A stretch of DNA of 64,000 nt from Phytopseudomonas seleniipraecipitans (GTDB lineage Bacteria; Pseudomonadota; Gammaproteobacteria; Pseudomonadales; Pseudomonadaceae): contig NZ_FNBM01000006.1 of assembly GCF_900102335.1 (NCBI RefSeq), positions 124,001-188,000 of the forward strand, in the 5' to 3' direction. Each line of letters begins with the position of its first letter. The first letter of the stretch is position 1. This document shows positions 28,295 to 37,773 of this stretch, one piece after another. The position numbers and the translations under genes are program-made. Under the pieces are notes generated by a model. It searched no databases and was not told where the DNA came from. It worked only from the letters and a program-made list of their open reading frames with translations.

Positions 28295-29936
28295 ATACGC
28301 GCTCCTTGAACGGGGCGACACCAATACGGCGGAAGGTGTCGATGAAACTCTCTTCTTCGGTGCGTTGCTCGACGTAGACGTTGACGATCTTGTCGATCAC
28401 GTCCGGCATATCGTCCTGGGCAAAGGACGGGCCGAGGATCTGCGCCAGGCTGGCGTCGCGACCGGCGCTGCCGCCGAGCGATACCTGATAGAACTCCTGA
28501 CCCTTCTTGTCGACACCGAGGATGCCGATGTGGCCGACGTGGTGGTGGCCGCAGGCGTTCATGCAGCCGGAGATGTTCAGGTCGATATCACCGATGTCGA
28601 ACAGGTAGTCGAGGTTGTCGAAGCGACGCTGGATGGCTTCGGCCACAGGGATCGACTTGGCATTGGCCAGGGAGCAGAAGTCGCCACCCGGGCAGCAAAT
28701 GATGTCCGTCAGCAGGCCCACGTTTGGCGTCGCGAAACCCTGCTCGCGCAACTCACCCCACAGGGTGAACAACTGCTCCTGCTCGACGTCGGCAAGGATG
28801 ATGTTCTGGTTGTGGCTGTTGCGCACCTCGCCGAAGCTGTAGCGGTCGGCCAGCTCGGCAATGGCGTCGAGCTGCTTGTCGGTGACGTCCCCGGGGGCCA
28901 CGCCGGTTGGCTTGAGCGACAGGGTCACGGCCACGTAGCCGGGTTTCTTGTGCGCGAAGGTGTTGCGCTCACGCCAGCGTGCGAAACCAGGATGCTCGCT
29001 GTCGAGGGTGGCGAGGAGGGCGTCCTGATCCTGCAACGCCTTGTACGCCGGGTCGACGAAATGTGCGGCAACGCGCGCCACTTCATCGTCGGTCAGGGTG
29101 GTAGGGCCGTCTTTCAGGTGCGCCCACTCGGCGTTCACGCGCTCGGCGAACACTTGCGGGGTCAGCGCCTTGACCAGGATCTTGATACGCGCCTTGTATT
29201 TGTTGTCACGACGGCCGTAGCGGTTGTACACACGCAGGATGGCGTCAAGGTAGGAGAGCAGGTGCTGCCACGGCAGAAATTCATTGATGAAGCTGCCCAC
29301 GATCGGTGTACGGCCCAGGCCGCCACCAACGGCAACGCGGAAGCCCAGTTCGCCAGCCTTGTTCTTCACCGCTTCCAGGCCGATGTCATGCACTTCAATC
29401 GCCGCACGGTCGCCGGCAGCGCCATTGACGGCAATCTTGAACTTGCGCGGCAGGTGGCTGAACTCGGGATGAAAGGTCGACCACTGGCGGATAATCTCGC
29501 ACCACGGGCGCGGATCGATCAGCTCGTCTTTGGCAACCCCGGCGAACTGGTCGGTGGTGGTGTTGCGGATACAGTTGCCGCTGGTCTGGATCGCGTGCAT
29601 CTGCACGGTAGCCAGCTCGGCGAGAATCTCCGGCACGTCTTCCAGCTCAGGCCAGTTGAACTGGACGTTCTGACGGGTGCTGATGTGGGCGTAGCCCTTG
29701 TCGTAGTCACGGGCGATCTTTGCCAGCTTGCGAACCTGAGTGGACGACAACAGGCCGTAAGGCACGGCGATGCGCAGCATGGGCGCAAAACGCTGGATGT
29801 ACAGACCGTTCTGCAGGCGCAGCGGACGGAATTCTTCACCGCTCAGTTCGCCACTGAGGTACCGGCGGGTTTGATCGCGGAACTGCTTGACGCGGTCCTC
29901 GACGATTTGTTGGTCGTACTGGTCGTATACGTACAT
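28278..29936 (-). CDS. cysI: Sulfite reductase haemoprotein subunit (nitrite/sulfite reductase family)
   Basis: Six-electron reduction of sulfite to sulfide in assimilatory sulfur metabolism, using sirohaem and a 4Fe-4S cluster. 552 residues in two ferredoxin-like/sirohaem repeats. Cluster ligands are CPGGDFC (C-x5-C) followed by CMNAC (C-x3-C), the signature of the family. Sirohaem-contacting segments include STRQNVQF and RNSHNQN. The ATG at 29936 has AGGA 6 nt before it; the TTG at 29942 is less likely. No cysJ-like flavoprotein is adjacent, typical of pseudomonads. Confidence 0.95.
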   Translation of the reverse strand: MYVYDQYDQQIVEDRVKQFRDQTRRYLSGELSGEEFRPLRLQNGLYIQRFAPMLRIAVPYGLLSSTQVRKLAKIARDYDKGYAHISTRQNVQFNWPELEDVPEILAELATVQMHAIQTSGNCIRNTTTDQFAGVAKDELIDPRPWCEIIRQWSTFHPEFSHLPRKFKIAVNGAAGDRAAIEVHDIGLEAVKNKAGELGFRVAVGGGLGRTPIVGSFINEFLPWQHLLSYLDAILRVYNRYGRRDNKYKARIKILVKALTPQVFAERVNAEWAHLKDGPTTLTDDEVARVAAHFVDPAYKALQDQDALLATLDSEHPGFARWRERNTFAHKKPGYVAVTLSLKPTGVAPGDVTDKQLDAIAELADRYSFGEVRNSHNQNIILADVEQEQLFTLWGELREQGFATPNVGLLTDIICCPGGDFCSLANAKSIPVAEAIQRRFDNLDYLFDIGDIDLNISGCMNACGHHHVGHIGILGVDKKGQEFYQVSLGGSAGRDASLAQILGPSFAQDDMPDVIDKIVNVYVEQRTEEESFIDTFRRIGVAPFKERVYAANH

Positions 29937-30390
29937 GGACAATCCTGTTATCAGGCTGCTTGCCAGATCGGTGAATGGCTACTGCGATCAGTAAACGGTG
30001 TGACGAATCTGCATCGGACGGCTCACCGCTCGATAGCAGATCGTATTGCTCACCGGCTGTCGCTCACGGCTTTTTCGATGACCTGTTACAGCAAATCTGC
30101 GCGCACGGCCGCGCACTCCAGGCGGAGCCGAGGGAAGATACCAGTTCGGGTTTATGCGCAAAAGTGAAGTTTTAATATATACAAAGAGCTTTTTGAACTA
30201 AGCGCTTCAAGAAGCATAACCAGGCTGGTCGACCGTCGCGAATTGCTTAAATAATCGGATTCAGGCGCGTGCGTTCAGCATCCGCCTCCGAGAGGCGGAA
30301 ACTGAAAGCCGGGCACAGCACAGCTGCTCGATGTTTATCGCTAACTCGGTTGATCACAATGCTTGTGCCAACCACCTGCCCACAGAACCG
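29937..30390. other. cysI leader and promoter region, no gene
   Basis: 454 nt with no convincing protein gene. On the minus strand an AT-rich block at about 30165-30215 (including TATATATT) is the best place for the cysI promoter, which would leave a leader of about 230-250 nt. CysB control of cysI is established in related bacteria, but I cannot point to a consensus site. Also holds the hairpin at 30274-30306. Confidence 0.45.
30274..30306. repeat. Extended hairpin between OsmC and cysI genes
   Basis: TCCGCCTC-CGA-GAGGCGGA (8-bp stem, 3-nt loop), extended past a 2x2 internal loop by TTCAG / CTGAA, giving 13 pairs in all. It lies 85 nt past the OsmC stop on the minus strand. No U-tract follows, so a classical terminator is doubtful. 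Confidence 0.5.
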
Positions 30391-30891
30391 CTAGAGAATT
30401 GGCTCGCAGCGTACGTCGCAACTGACCGAGTTGGCCAGGAAACAGGCCTCGTGCGCAGCGTGATGCAAGGCGTGTATATCCGTGTCGCTGGGCTGCTTGT
30501 CCCCGCTGAAAACAACCCGAGGGCGCAGCAACACATCGGTGATAGCCACGCGGCTCTGCTTGTTTCGAGCACGTGTACCTTGCGCTTGATCCTGATAATC
30601 ATCGACCTGGAAGCCCTGTTGTGCAGCCAGCGACAAGAACCACAACATATGGCAGCTCGACAACGAGGCAATAAAGGCTTCCTCGGTATCAACAGCGTTC
30701 GCATCGGACATCGGTAGTGGCACCACCGAAAGCGAAGACGAGGCGGGTATTTCCAAACCGCCATCTAATTGCCAGCGGTGTGCGCGGCTGTAGCGGTTAT
30801 CAAGGAAAGGTTGATCGCCCCGTGACCAGAAAATGGTGGCACTGTGGCTTGCCATGCTGGTAATCGCACTCCATGTTGGATGAACACTCAT
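30391..30891 (-). CDS. OsmC family peroxiredoxin-like protein
   Basis: 166 residues of the OsmC/Ohr superfamily, thiol-based hydroperoxide reductases. The first redox Cys is in ASLSSCHMLWFLSLA and the second in LANSVSCDV; the peptide DAQNTEEAFIASLSSCH-like context (VDTEEAF) is typical. Start at 30891 (second of two tandem ATGs), no strong Shine-Dalgarno. The in-frame ATG at 30984 overlaps the divergent ZIP gene start. Divergent from the ZIP transporter by a short gap. Confidence 0.85.
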   Translation of the reverse strand: MSVHPTWSAITSMASHSATIFWSRGDQPFLDNRYSRAHRWQLDGGLEIPASSSLSVVPLPMSDANAVDTEEAFIASLSSCHMLWFLSLAAQQGFQVDDYQDQAQGTRARNKQSRVAITDVLLRPRVVFSGDKQPSDTDIHALHHAAHEACFLANSVSCDVRCEPIL

Positions 30892-30968
30892 CATCGCCAG
30901 AGTGTCGCAGCTACTACAGAGGTATTGAAGGCATTCGCCAATTTCGTTGGGGTTGATCAGAGGGATAC

Positions 30969-31898
30969 ATGCAAACACTTCCACAGTCGAACAGCGGGTT
31001 TCTCCAGGCTTGGCTCACCCAGGCGCGTGCCTCGCCCTGGGTCGCTGCCGGGCTGGGGCTGGCACTTCTGGTGGTGCTCTGGCTGTTGGTGGCGAGCTTG
31101 TTCAATGTGCTCGATGAAGGGCATTCCGAACGTATGCGCTACGCGCTGTATGGCGGCGGTGCGGGCTTTGCGGCTACTGCGCTGGGGGCGATGGCCGCCT
31201 TGGCGTTGGGCAGCATCAGCGTAAAAACCCAGGACAGCCTGTTGGGCTTCGCTGCGGGTATGATGCTCGCCGCCAGCTCCTTTTCGTTGATTCTTCCAGG
31301 CCTCGAGGCCGCCGAGACGATTACTGGCAGCGGCCTTCTGGGTGCCGCGACCGTGGTGCTCGGCTTGGCGCTCGGCGTGCTGTTGATGCTCGGCCTCGAT
31401 CATTTCACCCCACACGAGCATGAGAGCACCGGGCCGCTTGGGCCACACAATGAGCGCTTGAATCGGGTGTGGCTGTTCGTATTCGCCATCACGCTGCACA
31501 ACCTGCCGGAAGGCATGGCAGTCGGTGTCGGGTTTGCCGGTGATGACATGAAGGTGGGCATTCCCCTGGCAACCGCCATTGCAATTCAGGACATTCCCGA
31601 AGGGCTTGCTGTTGCACTGGCGCTGCGCACGACGGGCATCTCCGCATTACATGCGGCGCTGATCGCTGCGGCTACCGGATTAATGGAGCCACTGGGCGCA
31701 CTGGTTGGCGTTGGCATGTCCAGCAGCTACGCACTGGCTTATCCCATTGGCTTGGGCTTGGCGGCAGGCGCCATGCTGTTCGTGGTGTCCCACGAAATCA
31801 TCCCCGAGACTCACCGCAACGGCCATCAAACGCCTGCGACGTTGGGTCTAATGGGCGGATTTGCTGTGATGATGTTCTTGGATACCGCATTAGGCTGA
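30969..31898 (+). CDS. ZIP family divalent-metal transporter (GufA-like)
   Basis: 309 residues, eight predicted membrane segments after an N-terminal extension. The two metal-site helices carry HNLPEGMAVG and QDIPEGLAVA, the hallmark of ZIP proteins, and a His-rich loop (HFTPHEHEST) links the halves. Likely imports zinc or another divalent cation; specificity cannot be read. ATG at 30969 preceded by AGAGGG. No zinc-uptake regulator site was recognised upstream. Confidence 0.9.
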   Translation: MQTLPQSNSGFLQAWLTQARASPWVAAGLGLALLVVLWLLVASLFNVLDEGHSERMRYALYGGGAGFAATALGAMAALALGSISVKTQDSLLGFAAGMMLAASSFSLILPGLEAAETITGSGLLGAATVVLGLALGVLLMLGLDHFTPHEHESTGPLGPHNERLNRVWLFVFAITLHNLPEGMAVGVGFAGDDMKVGIPLATAIAIQDIPEGLAVALALRTTGISALHAALIAAATGLMEPLGALVGVGMSSSYALAYPIGLGLAAGAMLFVVSHEIIPETHRNGHQTPATLGLMGGFAVMMFLDTALG

Positions 31899-31982
31899 TT
31901 ACCTTTGCCCGTACTTGATGCACACTTTACAAGCGATTGGTAATGGGGCCTGCGTGTGCACATAAGCGATGTAATAGCCTTG

Positions 31983-32750
31983 ATGCGGCGAATGGGCTGC
32001 AGATTTTCATTGGTTGCGGCGTTGGGTTGGGTGAGCGCGGTGCAAGCCGAGCCGCTCGACATTTATGTCGGCCAGGGGCAAATGCCATTTGCCGATGCGA
32101 CCGTCGGACCAACCGGGTTGTTTGGCGATCTCATGCGCGAACTGTGCGGGCGCATCCAGCGGCAGTGTGTGTTTCGCAGCGTACCCTGGCGCCGGGTATT
32201 GAATGAAGCGAACGCCGACCCACACGGTATCGTGCTGAATCTTGGCTACACGGCAGAGCGCGAAGATGAATTTCTCTGGCTGCTCGATGTGCTACCGACT
32301 CCTTACGTACTTGCCAGCGTGAGCCGCTCTTTCGATAGCCTGGCCGATGCACTGAACACCGGCCCTGTAGCGGTGATGGCCGGCACGCCCCGTGCTGATG
32401 CGATCAACGCGATACGCACGGGTGCGCAGCGGGTAGTCGAAGTCACTGACCCTGAACAAGCCGCCCAGCTTCTACAGAGCGGCCGCGTGGTCGCCTGGTA
32501 TGAAATCGACCTACGCGCCATTTACCTGTGGCGTCAGCTGGGCTACCAGGCACCTTTGCGTTTCGGCAAGCCGATCAGCCGCACGCGCAGCCATATAGCT
32601 GGCAGCCTCAAGCTCGACAATGCGGCTGCATTGGGCCAGCAGATGAACGACGCCTTCGTCGACATGCGCAGAGACGGCAGCTGGCAGCGCATATTGGCAC
32701 GCTACCTCGGTGCCGAGAAATCAGAGGCTTTGCTGTCCGAGGGCTGGTGA
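31983..32750 (+). CDS. Periplasmic substrate-binding protein, family 3-like
   Basis: About 255 residues. A signal peptide (MRRMGCRFSLVAALGWVSAVQA) precedes a mature type-II binding-protein fold (EPLDIYVGQGQMPF ... LMRELCGRI ... GSWQRILARYLG), as in amino-acid ABC receptors and in orphan sensory proteins. No permease or ATPase gene is adjacent, so it may be an orphan binding protein. I chose the ATG at 31983 because it starts the signal peptide; a GTG at 31956 gives nine more residues and cannot be excluded. Confidence 0.78.
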   Translation: MRRMGCRFSLVAALGWVSAVQAEPLDIYVGQGQMPFADATVGPTGLFGDLMRELCGRIQRQCVFRSVPWRRVLNEANADPHGIVLNLGYTAEREDEFLWLLDVLPTPYVLASVSRSFDSLADALNTGPVAVMAGTPRADAINAIRTGAQRVVEVTDPEQAAQLLQSGRVVAWYEIDLRAIYLWRQLGYQAPLRFGKPISRTRSHIAGSLKLDNAAALGQQMNDAFVDMRRDGSWQRILARYLGAEKSEALLSEGW

Positions 32751-32788
32751 GTCATGCTATTGCGCTGAAAACATGCGTGGAGCGTCTG

Positions 32789-33091
32789 ATGAAGTACATA
32801 CACCAGCGCGAGCACCTTAACGAAGACGACCTGGTCGTGATCGAATGCTCGCAACCCTGCAATATCCGCCTGATGAACGACGCGAACTTCCGCAGCTTCA
32901 AGAATGGTGGTCGACACACTTACCACGGCGGCGCGTTCGACAAGTTTCCGGCCAAGATCACCGTTCCCAGCAGCGGCTTCTGGAACATCACCATTGATAC
33001 CGTGACCCGCAAGGCGATCAGTGTCACGCGCAAGCCGACCTTGAAGCACTCCATCAAGCTCGTACGCAGGTCGTCGTCCGATCTGTCGTGA
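32789..33091 (+). CDS. DUF1883 family small protein
   Basis: 100 residues: MKYIHQREHL, VVIECSQPCNIRLMNDANFRSFKNG, YHGGAFDKFPAKITVP and SGFWNITIDT match the DUF1883 pattern, a beta-rich domain of unknown function sometimes fused to signalling domains. ATG at 32789 with GGAG 6 nt before it. It is 38 nt downstream of the binding-protein gene and may be co-transcribed. Confidence 0.8.
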   Translation: MKYIHQREHLNEDDLVVIECSQPCNIRLMNDANFRSFKNGGRHTYHGGAFDKFPAKITVPSSGFWNITIDTVTRKAISVTRKPTLKHSIKLVRRSSSDLS

Positions 33092-33097
33092 TGGTCG

Positions 33098-33517
33098 TCA
33101 GATTACGCTGGTGTTGAACCCTTCCTCGATCATCAATTCGCCGGTGGCCGGCGTAAAGCTGCAGATCACTTCCAGGCCGAGGTAATCGGCCTGCTCGTGC
33201 CCGCCGAGCCCCAGACAGCGAATCTGAACCCACAGTTGATAATCACCATCGTCGCGATAGCCTTCGAAGGTTTGCGAACCGATGTAGTAATCGCCCGATA
33301 GCTGGCTGCGGCTGGGGAATTGCTCATCGTCGCCGAAGCACTGCCGAGGATCGTTGACAAATGCATTGATCCGCTCGTCCAGGCTGGCATGGATCTGCGT
33401 CAGCAAGGGTTCGAAGGCACGCTGACTGGCCTCGCCATCGTCACCGAGGTAGTCGATTACGTTGCGTGCATAGTCGGGAGCCCAGTGCGGCGGGTCGATG
33501 CGGGTCATCTTCAGCAC
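33098..33517 (-). CDS. Conserved hypothetical, acidic 139-residue protein
   Basis: No family is recognised. It is acidic, soluble and rich in Asp/Glu with aromatic clusters (GDYYIGSQTFEGYRDDGDYQLW), ending EEGFNTSVI. The start is GTG at 33517, with AGGGAG 7 nt upstream; an ATG three codons later is poorly spaced. It follows the other small acidic gene by 24 nt and metH on the same strand, so it is probably at the end of a metH transcript. Its 3' end nearly abuts the convergent DUF1883 gene (6 nt apart). Confidence 0.7.
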   Translation of the reverse strand: MLKMTRIDPPHWAPDYARNVIDYLGDDGEASQRAFEPLLTQIHASLDERINAFVNDPRQCFGDDEQFPSRSQLSGDYYIGSQTFEGYRDDGDYQLWVQIRCLGLGGHEQADYLGLEVICSFTPATGELMIEEGFNTSVI

Positions 33518-33541
33518 GTGGTCACTCCCTGTTGGTTACGG

Positions 33542-33862
33542 CTAGTCGTCTTCGCTGTCGGCTGCGGTTGCATCGAAACAACGTAAGCGGTGTTCACCCA
33601 GCGTCCAGCTGTCGTCGGCCGATTGATACTCGGCTTCCATCACTGCGTTATAGCTGAACTGCCAGCGTTTGCGCTCGCGGCCATCCTGCGCCTCGATGTG
33701 CAGAACAGTGGCTTCGCTGGCGAACGACTCATCGGCTTCGGCCGCAACGTCGGCCTGGTCGAGCAGGGCGTCGTCGAGCTGGAAGTCGAAGGCATGCAGG
33801 CCATCGATCTCCAGCATGTCGGCGCTCTCCAGTTGGTCGAGCAGATAAGGTTGTTCACTCAT
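33542..33862 (-). CDS. Conserved hypothetical, acidic 106-residue protein coupled to metH
   Basis: A soluble, strongly acidic protein ([27 protein letters not shown] ...), no motif recognised. Its ATG overlaps the metH stop as ATGA, so it is translated from the metH message. The pairing with metH and with the next acidic gene suggests a conserved accessory pair, but no function can be assigned. Confidence 0.72.
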   Translation of the reverse strand: MSEQPYLLDQLESADMLEIDGLHAFDFQLDDALLDQADVAAEADESFASEATVLHIEAQDGRERKRWQFSYNAVMEAEYQSADDSWTLGEHRLRCFDATAADSEDD

Positions 33863-36800
33863 TCGTCATACCCCAGATTGGGTGCCAGCCAGCGTTCGCT
33901 GACGGCGATGTCCTGATCCTTGCGTGCGCTGTACTGCTCGATCTGGTCTTTGTCGACCTTGCCGACGGCAAAGTATTGCGCCTCGGGATGGGCGAAGTAC
34001 CAGCCGCTGACCGCCGCCGCCGGGAACATGGCGTAGTGCTCGGTGAGGAACACGCCGCTGCGGCCGGCCTTGTGATACTCAGCCTCGGGGTCGAGCAGGT
34101 TGAACAGGGTTCTTTTTTCGGTGTGATCCGGGCAGGCCGGGTAGCCGGGGGCAGGGCGGATACCTTTGTAGGCTTCCTTGATCAGCTCGTCGTTGCTCAG
34201 GTGCTCGTCGGGCTGGTAGCCCCAGTGCTCCTTACGCACCTGCTCATGCAGCCATTCCGCGCAGGCTTCGGCGAGGCGATCGGCCAGTGCCTTGACCATG
34301 ATCGAGTTGTAGTCGTCGCCCTTGGCCTCGTAAGCCTTGGCGACTTCCTCGGCGCCGATGCCGGCGGTGGTGATGAAGCCGCCTACATAGTCAGTGATGC
34401 CGCTGTGCTTCGGCGCGACGAAGTCGGCCAGCGACAGGTTTGGCTTGCCGTCCGGCTTGATGGTCTGTTGCCGCAGGTGGTGCAGCGTTGCCATTGGCTG
34501 GCCGTCTTCGCCATACACTTCGATGTCGTCGTCACACACCTGATTGGCCGGCCAGAAACCGAATACTGCACGGGCCTTGATCAGTTTCTCGTCGATCAGC
34601 TTTCTGAGGATCGCCTGGGCGTCTTCGAACAGGCTGGTGGCCGCTTCGCCGACCACTTCGTCGGTGAGAATGCGCGGGTACTTGCCGGCTAGGTCCCAGG
34701 AGATGAAGAACGGCGTCCAGTCGATGTATTCGGCCAGCACGTTGAGGTCGATGTCATCGAGAACCTTCACTCCGGTAAAGCTCGGTGTCGGTGCGGTATA
34801 GCCGCTCCAGTCGAACGTCGGCTTGTTGGCGATGGCCTTGTCGTAGCTCAGCCGCTCGGTACGCGAGGCACGCGCCGAGGTACGCTCGCGCACCACTACA
34901 TAATCGTCACGGGTGCGCTGCACGAAGTCGGACTTGAGTTCCTTGGACAGCAACTGCGTCGCCACGCCGACGGCTCGCGAGGCATCGGTCACGTAGACGA
35001 CCGCATCGTTGCTGTACTGCGGATCGATCTTCACTGCGGTGTGCGCCTTGGAGGTGGTCGCGCCGCCGATCATCAAAGGCAGGGTGAAGCCCTGGCGCTG
35101 CATTTCCTTGGCGACATGCACCATTTCGTCCAGCGACGGGGTGATCAGCCCGGACAGGCCAATAATGTCGCATTTCTCGGCGATGGCGGTCTGCAGGATC
35201 TTCTCTGCCGGCACCATCACGCCGAGGTCGACGATGTCGTAGCCGTTACAACCCAGCACTACGCCAACGATGTTCTTGCCGATGTCATGTACATCGCCCT
35301 TGACGGTGGCCATGAGGATCTTGCCCTTGGCTTCCGGCTTGTCGCCTTTCTCGGCTTCGATGAACGGAATCAGGTGGGCCACGGCCTGCTTCATCACCCG
35401 GGCGGATTTGACCACCTGAGGCAGGAACATCTTGCCCGAGCCGAACAGGTCGCCAACGATGTTCATGCCGCTCATCAGCGGACCTTCGATGACCTCGATG
35501 GGGCGCGCGCACTGCTGGCGGCATTCTTCGGTGTCTTCGACGATGAACGCGGTGATGCCCTTGACCAGCGCGTGTTCAAGGCGCTTGTCGACCGGCAGCG
35601 AGCGCCACTCTTCATTCTCGACTTCCTTGGTCGCGCCACCGCCACGGTAGTTCTCGGCGATGGCCAGCAGGGCGTCGGTGCCGCCCGGCGTGCGGTTGAG
35701 CACTACATCCTCGACGCGGTCACGCAGCTCCTTGGGAATCTGGTCGTAGATTTCCAACTGGCCGGCGTTGACGATGCCCATGGTCAGGCCGTTCTGGATG
35801 GCGTAGTAGAGGAACACTGAGTGGATCGCTTCGCGCACCGGGTTGTTGCCGCGGAACGAGAACGACACGTTGGATACGCCACCCGAGCTCAGCGCATGGG
35901 GCAGGTGGTCGCGAATGAAAGCGCAGGCTTCGATGAAGTCTACGGCGTAATTATCGTGCTCCTCGATGCCGGTGGCGATGGCAAAGATGTTCGGGTCGAA
36001 GATGATGTCTTCCGGCGGGAAGCCCACTTCGTTGACCAGGATGTCGTAGCTGCGCTGACAGATTTCGCGCTTGCGAGCGGCAGTGTCGGCTTGGCCAGCT
36101 TCGTCGAAGGCCATCACCACCACGGCAGCGCCGTAGCGCTTGCACAGTTTGGCGTGGTGCTTGAACTGCTCGACGCCTTCCTTCATGGAGATCGAGTTGA
36201 CGATGCCTTTGCCCTGGATGCACTTGAGGCCGGCTTCGATCACTTCCCACTTGGAGGAGTCGATCATGATTGGCACACGGGAAATGTCCGGCTCGCCGGC
36301 AATCAGGTTGAGGAACCTGACCATCGCCGCCTTGGAGTCGAGCATGCCCTCGTCCATGTTGATGTCGATGATCTGCGCGCCGGCTTCCACCTGCTGCAGG
36401 GCGACTTCCAGGGCCTCTGTGTAGTTCTCTTCACGGATCAGGCGGGCGAACTTGGCCGAGCCGGTGATGTTGGTGCGTTCGCCTACGTTGACGAACAGCG
36501 ACTGGCGGTCGATGGTGAACGGCTCCAGCCCCGACAGACGACAGGCCTTTGGAATATGCGGGATCGGTCGCGGCTGATACTTGGCGACCGCTTCGGCGAT
36601 GGCCTGGATGTGCCCAGGCGTGGTGCCGCAGCAACCGCCGATGATATTGAGGAAGCCGCTGGCAGCGAATTCCTCGACCACGGCGGCCATTTCCGCTGGC
36701 GTCTCGTCGTATTCACCGAAGGCGTTGGGCAGGCCCGCGTTGGGGTGCGCAGAAACGTGGGTGCCGGCCTTGGTCGACAGCTCCTCCAGGTAGGGGCGAA

Positions 36801-37575
36801 GGTCAGCGGCACCGAGGGCGCAGTTGAGGCCCACGGAAATCGGCTTGGCGTGGGCGACCGAGTTCCAGAAGGCTTCGGTGGTCTGCCCGGACAGCGTGCG
36901 GCCGGAGGCATCAGTGATGGTGCCCGAGATCATGATCGGCAACTCGACGCTGTCTTCGTCGAACACCTGCTGCACGGCGAAGATCGCCGCCTTGGCATTG
37001 AGCGTGTCGAAGATGGTCTCGATCAGGATCAGGTCGGCGCCGCCTTCGATCAAGCCGCGGGTGGCTTCGGTGTAGTTGTCGACCAACTCGTCGAAGGTGA
37101 CGTTGCGATAGCCCGGGTCGTTGACGTCCGGAGAAATCGAGCAGGTGCGGCTGGTCGGGCCGAGCACGCCGGCGACGAAACGCGGGCGGTCCGGGGTTTC
37201 CAGGGTTTTGGCATCCGCCACCCCACGGGCAACGCGGGCACCGGCCAGGTTCAGCTCATAGGCCAGCGACTCCATGCCGTAGTCCGCCTGGGACACCTGG
37301 GTAGCATTGAAGGTGTTGGTTTCCAGAATGTCGGCGCCAGCGTCCAGATAGGCGCGCTCAATCTCGGCGATGATCTTCGGCTGGCTGAGCAGCAACAGGT
37401 CATTGTTGCCCTTGACGTCGCTCGGCCAGTCGGCGAAGCGCTCGCCGCGGTAGTCGGCTTCTTCCAGCTTGTAGCTTTGGATCATGGTGCCCATACCACC
37501 GTCGAGGATCAGGATGCGTTCCTTGAGGGCGTGCTGAAGTGCTTGGAGGCGGGCGCTGCGATCTGACAAGGGCAT
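33859..37575 (-). CDS. metH: Cobalamin-dependent methionine synthase
   Basis: Transfers a methyl group from 5-methyltetrahydrofolate to homocysteine through methylcobalamin. 1238 residues in four modules: homocysteine-binding (about 1-330, zinc ligands in [11 protein letters not shown] near 312), pterin-binding (about 355-620, [15 protein letters not shown]), B12 domain (about 650-900, cobalt-ligand His near 761 in [10 protein letters not shown]) and the C-terminal reactivation domain ([12 protein letters not shown]). The ATG at 37575 (MPLSDRSAR) gives the usual length; an open frame reaching 37707 adds a tail with no family match. Divergent from cti. Confidence 0.96.
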   Translation of the reverse strand: MPLSDRSARLQALQHALKERILILDGGMGTMIQSYKLEEADYRGERFADWPSDVKGNNDLLLLSQPKIIAEIERAYLDAGADILETNTFNATQVSQADYGMESLAYELNLAGARVARGVADAKTLETPDRPRFVAGVLGPTSRTCSISPDVNDPGYRNVTFDELVDNYTEATRGLIEGGADLILIETIFDTLNAKAAIFAVQQVFDEDSVELPIMISGTITDASGRTLSGQTTEAFWNSVAHAKPISVGLNCALGAADLRPYLEELSTKAGTHVSAHPNAGLPNAFGEYDETPAEMAAVVEEFAASGFLNIIGGCCGTTPGHIQAIAEAVAKYQPRPIPHIPKACRLSGLEPFTIDRQSLFVNVGERTNITGSAKFARLIREENYTEALEVALQQVEAGAQIIDINMDEGMLDSKAAMVRFLNLIAGEPDISRVPIMIDSSKWEVIEAGLKCIQGKGIVNSISMKEGVEQFKHHAKLCKRYGAAVVVMAFDEAGQADTAARKREICQRSYDILVNEVGFPPEDIIFDPNIFAIATGIEEHDNYAVDFIEACAFIRDHLPHALSSGGVSNVSFSFRGNNPVREAIHSVFLYYAIQNGLTMGIVNAGQLEIYDQIPKELRDRVEDVVLNRTPGGTDALLAIAENYRGGGATKEVENEEWRSLPVDKRLEHALVKGITAFIVEDTEECRQQCARPIEVIEGPLMSGMNIVGDLFGSGKMFLPQVVKSARVMKQAVAHLIPFIEAEKGDKPEAKGKILMATVKGDVHDIGKNIVGVVLGCNGYDIVDLGVMVPAEKILQTAIAEKCDIIGLSGLITPSLDEMVHVAKEMQRQGFTLPLMIGGATTSKAHTAVKIDPQYSNDAVVYVTDASRAVGVATQLLSKELKSDFVQRTRDDYVVVRERTSARASRTERLSYDKAIANKPTFDWSGYTAPTPSFTGVKVLDDIDLNVLAEYIDWTPFFISWDLAGKYPRILTDEVVGEAATSLFEDAQAILRKLIDEKLIKARAVFGFWPANQVCDDDIEVYGEDGQPMATLHHLRQQTIKPDGKPNLSLADFVAPKHSGITDYVGGFITTAGIGAEEVAKAYEAKGDDYNSIMVKALADRLAEACAEWLHEQVRKEHWGYQPDEHLSNDELIKEAYKGIRPAPGYPACPDHTEKRTLFNLLDPEAEYHKAGRSGVFLTEHYAMFPAAAVSGWYFAHPEAQYFAVGKVDKDQIEQYSARKDQDIAVSERWLAPNLGYDE

Positions 37576-37614
37576 GGGAAAAGCTCTGAACGGTGGGCTA
37601 TGACAAGGGTTGCG

Positions 37615-37620
37615 ATCATA
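37615..37620 (-). promoter_or_regulatory. Candidate -10 (TATGAT) for metH
   Basis: TATGAT 40 nt upstream of the metH ATG on the minus strand. No good -35 was found. No B12 or SAM/SAH riboswitch is apparent in the short leader. Confidence 0.3.
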
Positions 37621-37773
37621 ACAAAGGTTGGTGCTTTTTCTGCACGATGCGGTTGTGCATGAATTATGTTCATGTTCACGCAGCGCATCAGACTGACTGT
37701 TTGGCATGCAGGCATAGCGACAGCACAGACGAGACGGCTAGAATGGCCGGCTAATTTTGTGGGATTTGTGACC

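Noticed and set aside
28041..30167. 708-codon plus-strand open frame opposite cysI and DUF934
   Set aside because: Spans two genuine minus-strand genes and their leader; no domain, and starts inside DUF934.
30331..30717. 128-codon plus-strand open frame near the OsmC gene
   Set aside because: Overlaps the OsmC coding region in reverse and has no Shine-Dalgarno.
35821..37566. 581-codon plus-strand open frame opposite metH
   Set aside because: Antisense to a full-length, motif-complete metH; composition typical of GC-rich shadow frames, with no recognisable domain or Shine-Dalgarno.
37576..37665. Cobalamin or SAH riboswitch upstream of metH
   Set aside because: The leader is short and shows no B12-box or SAH-element features; only a possible -10 is seen.
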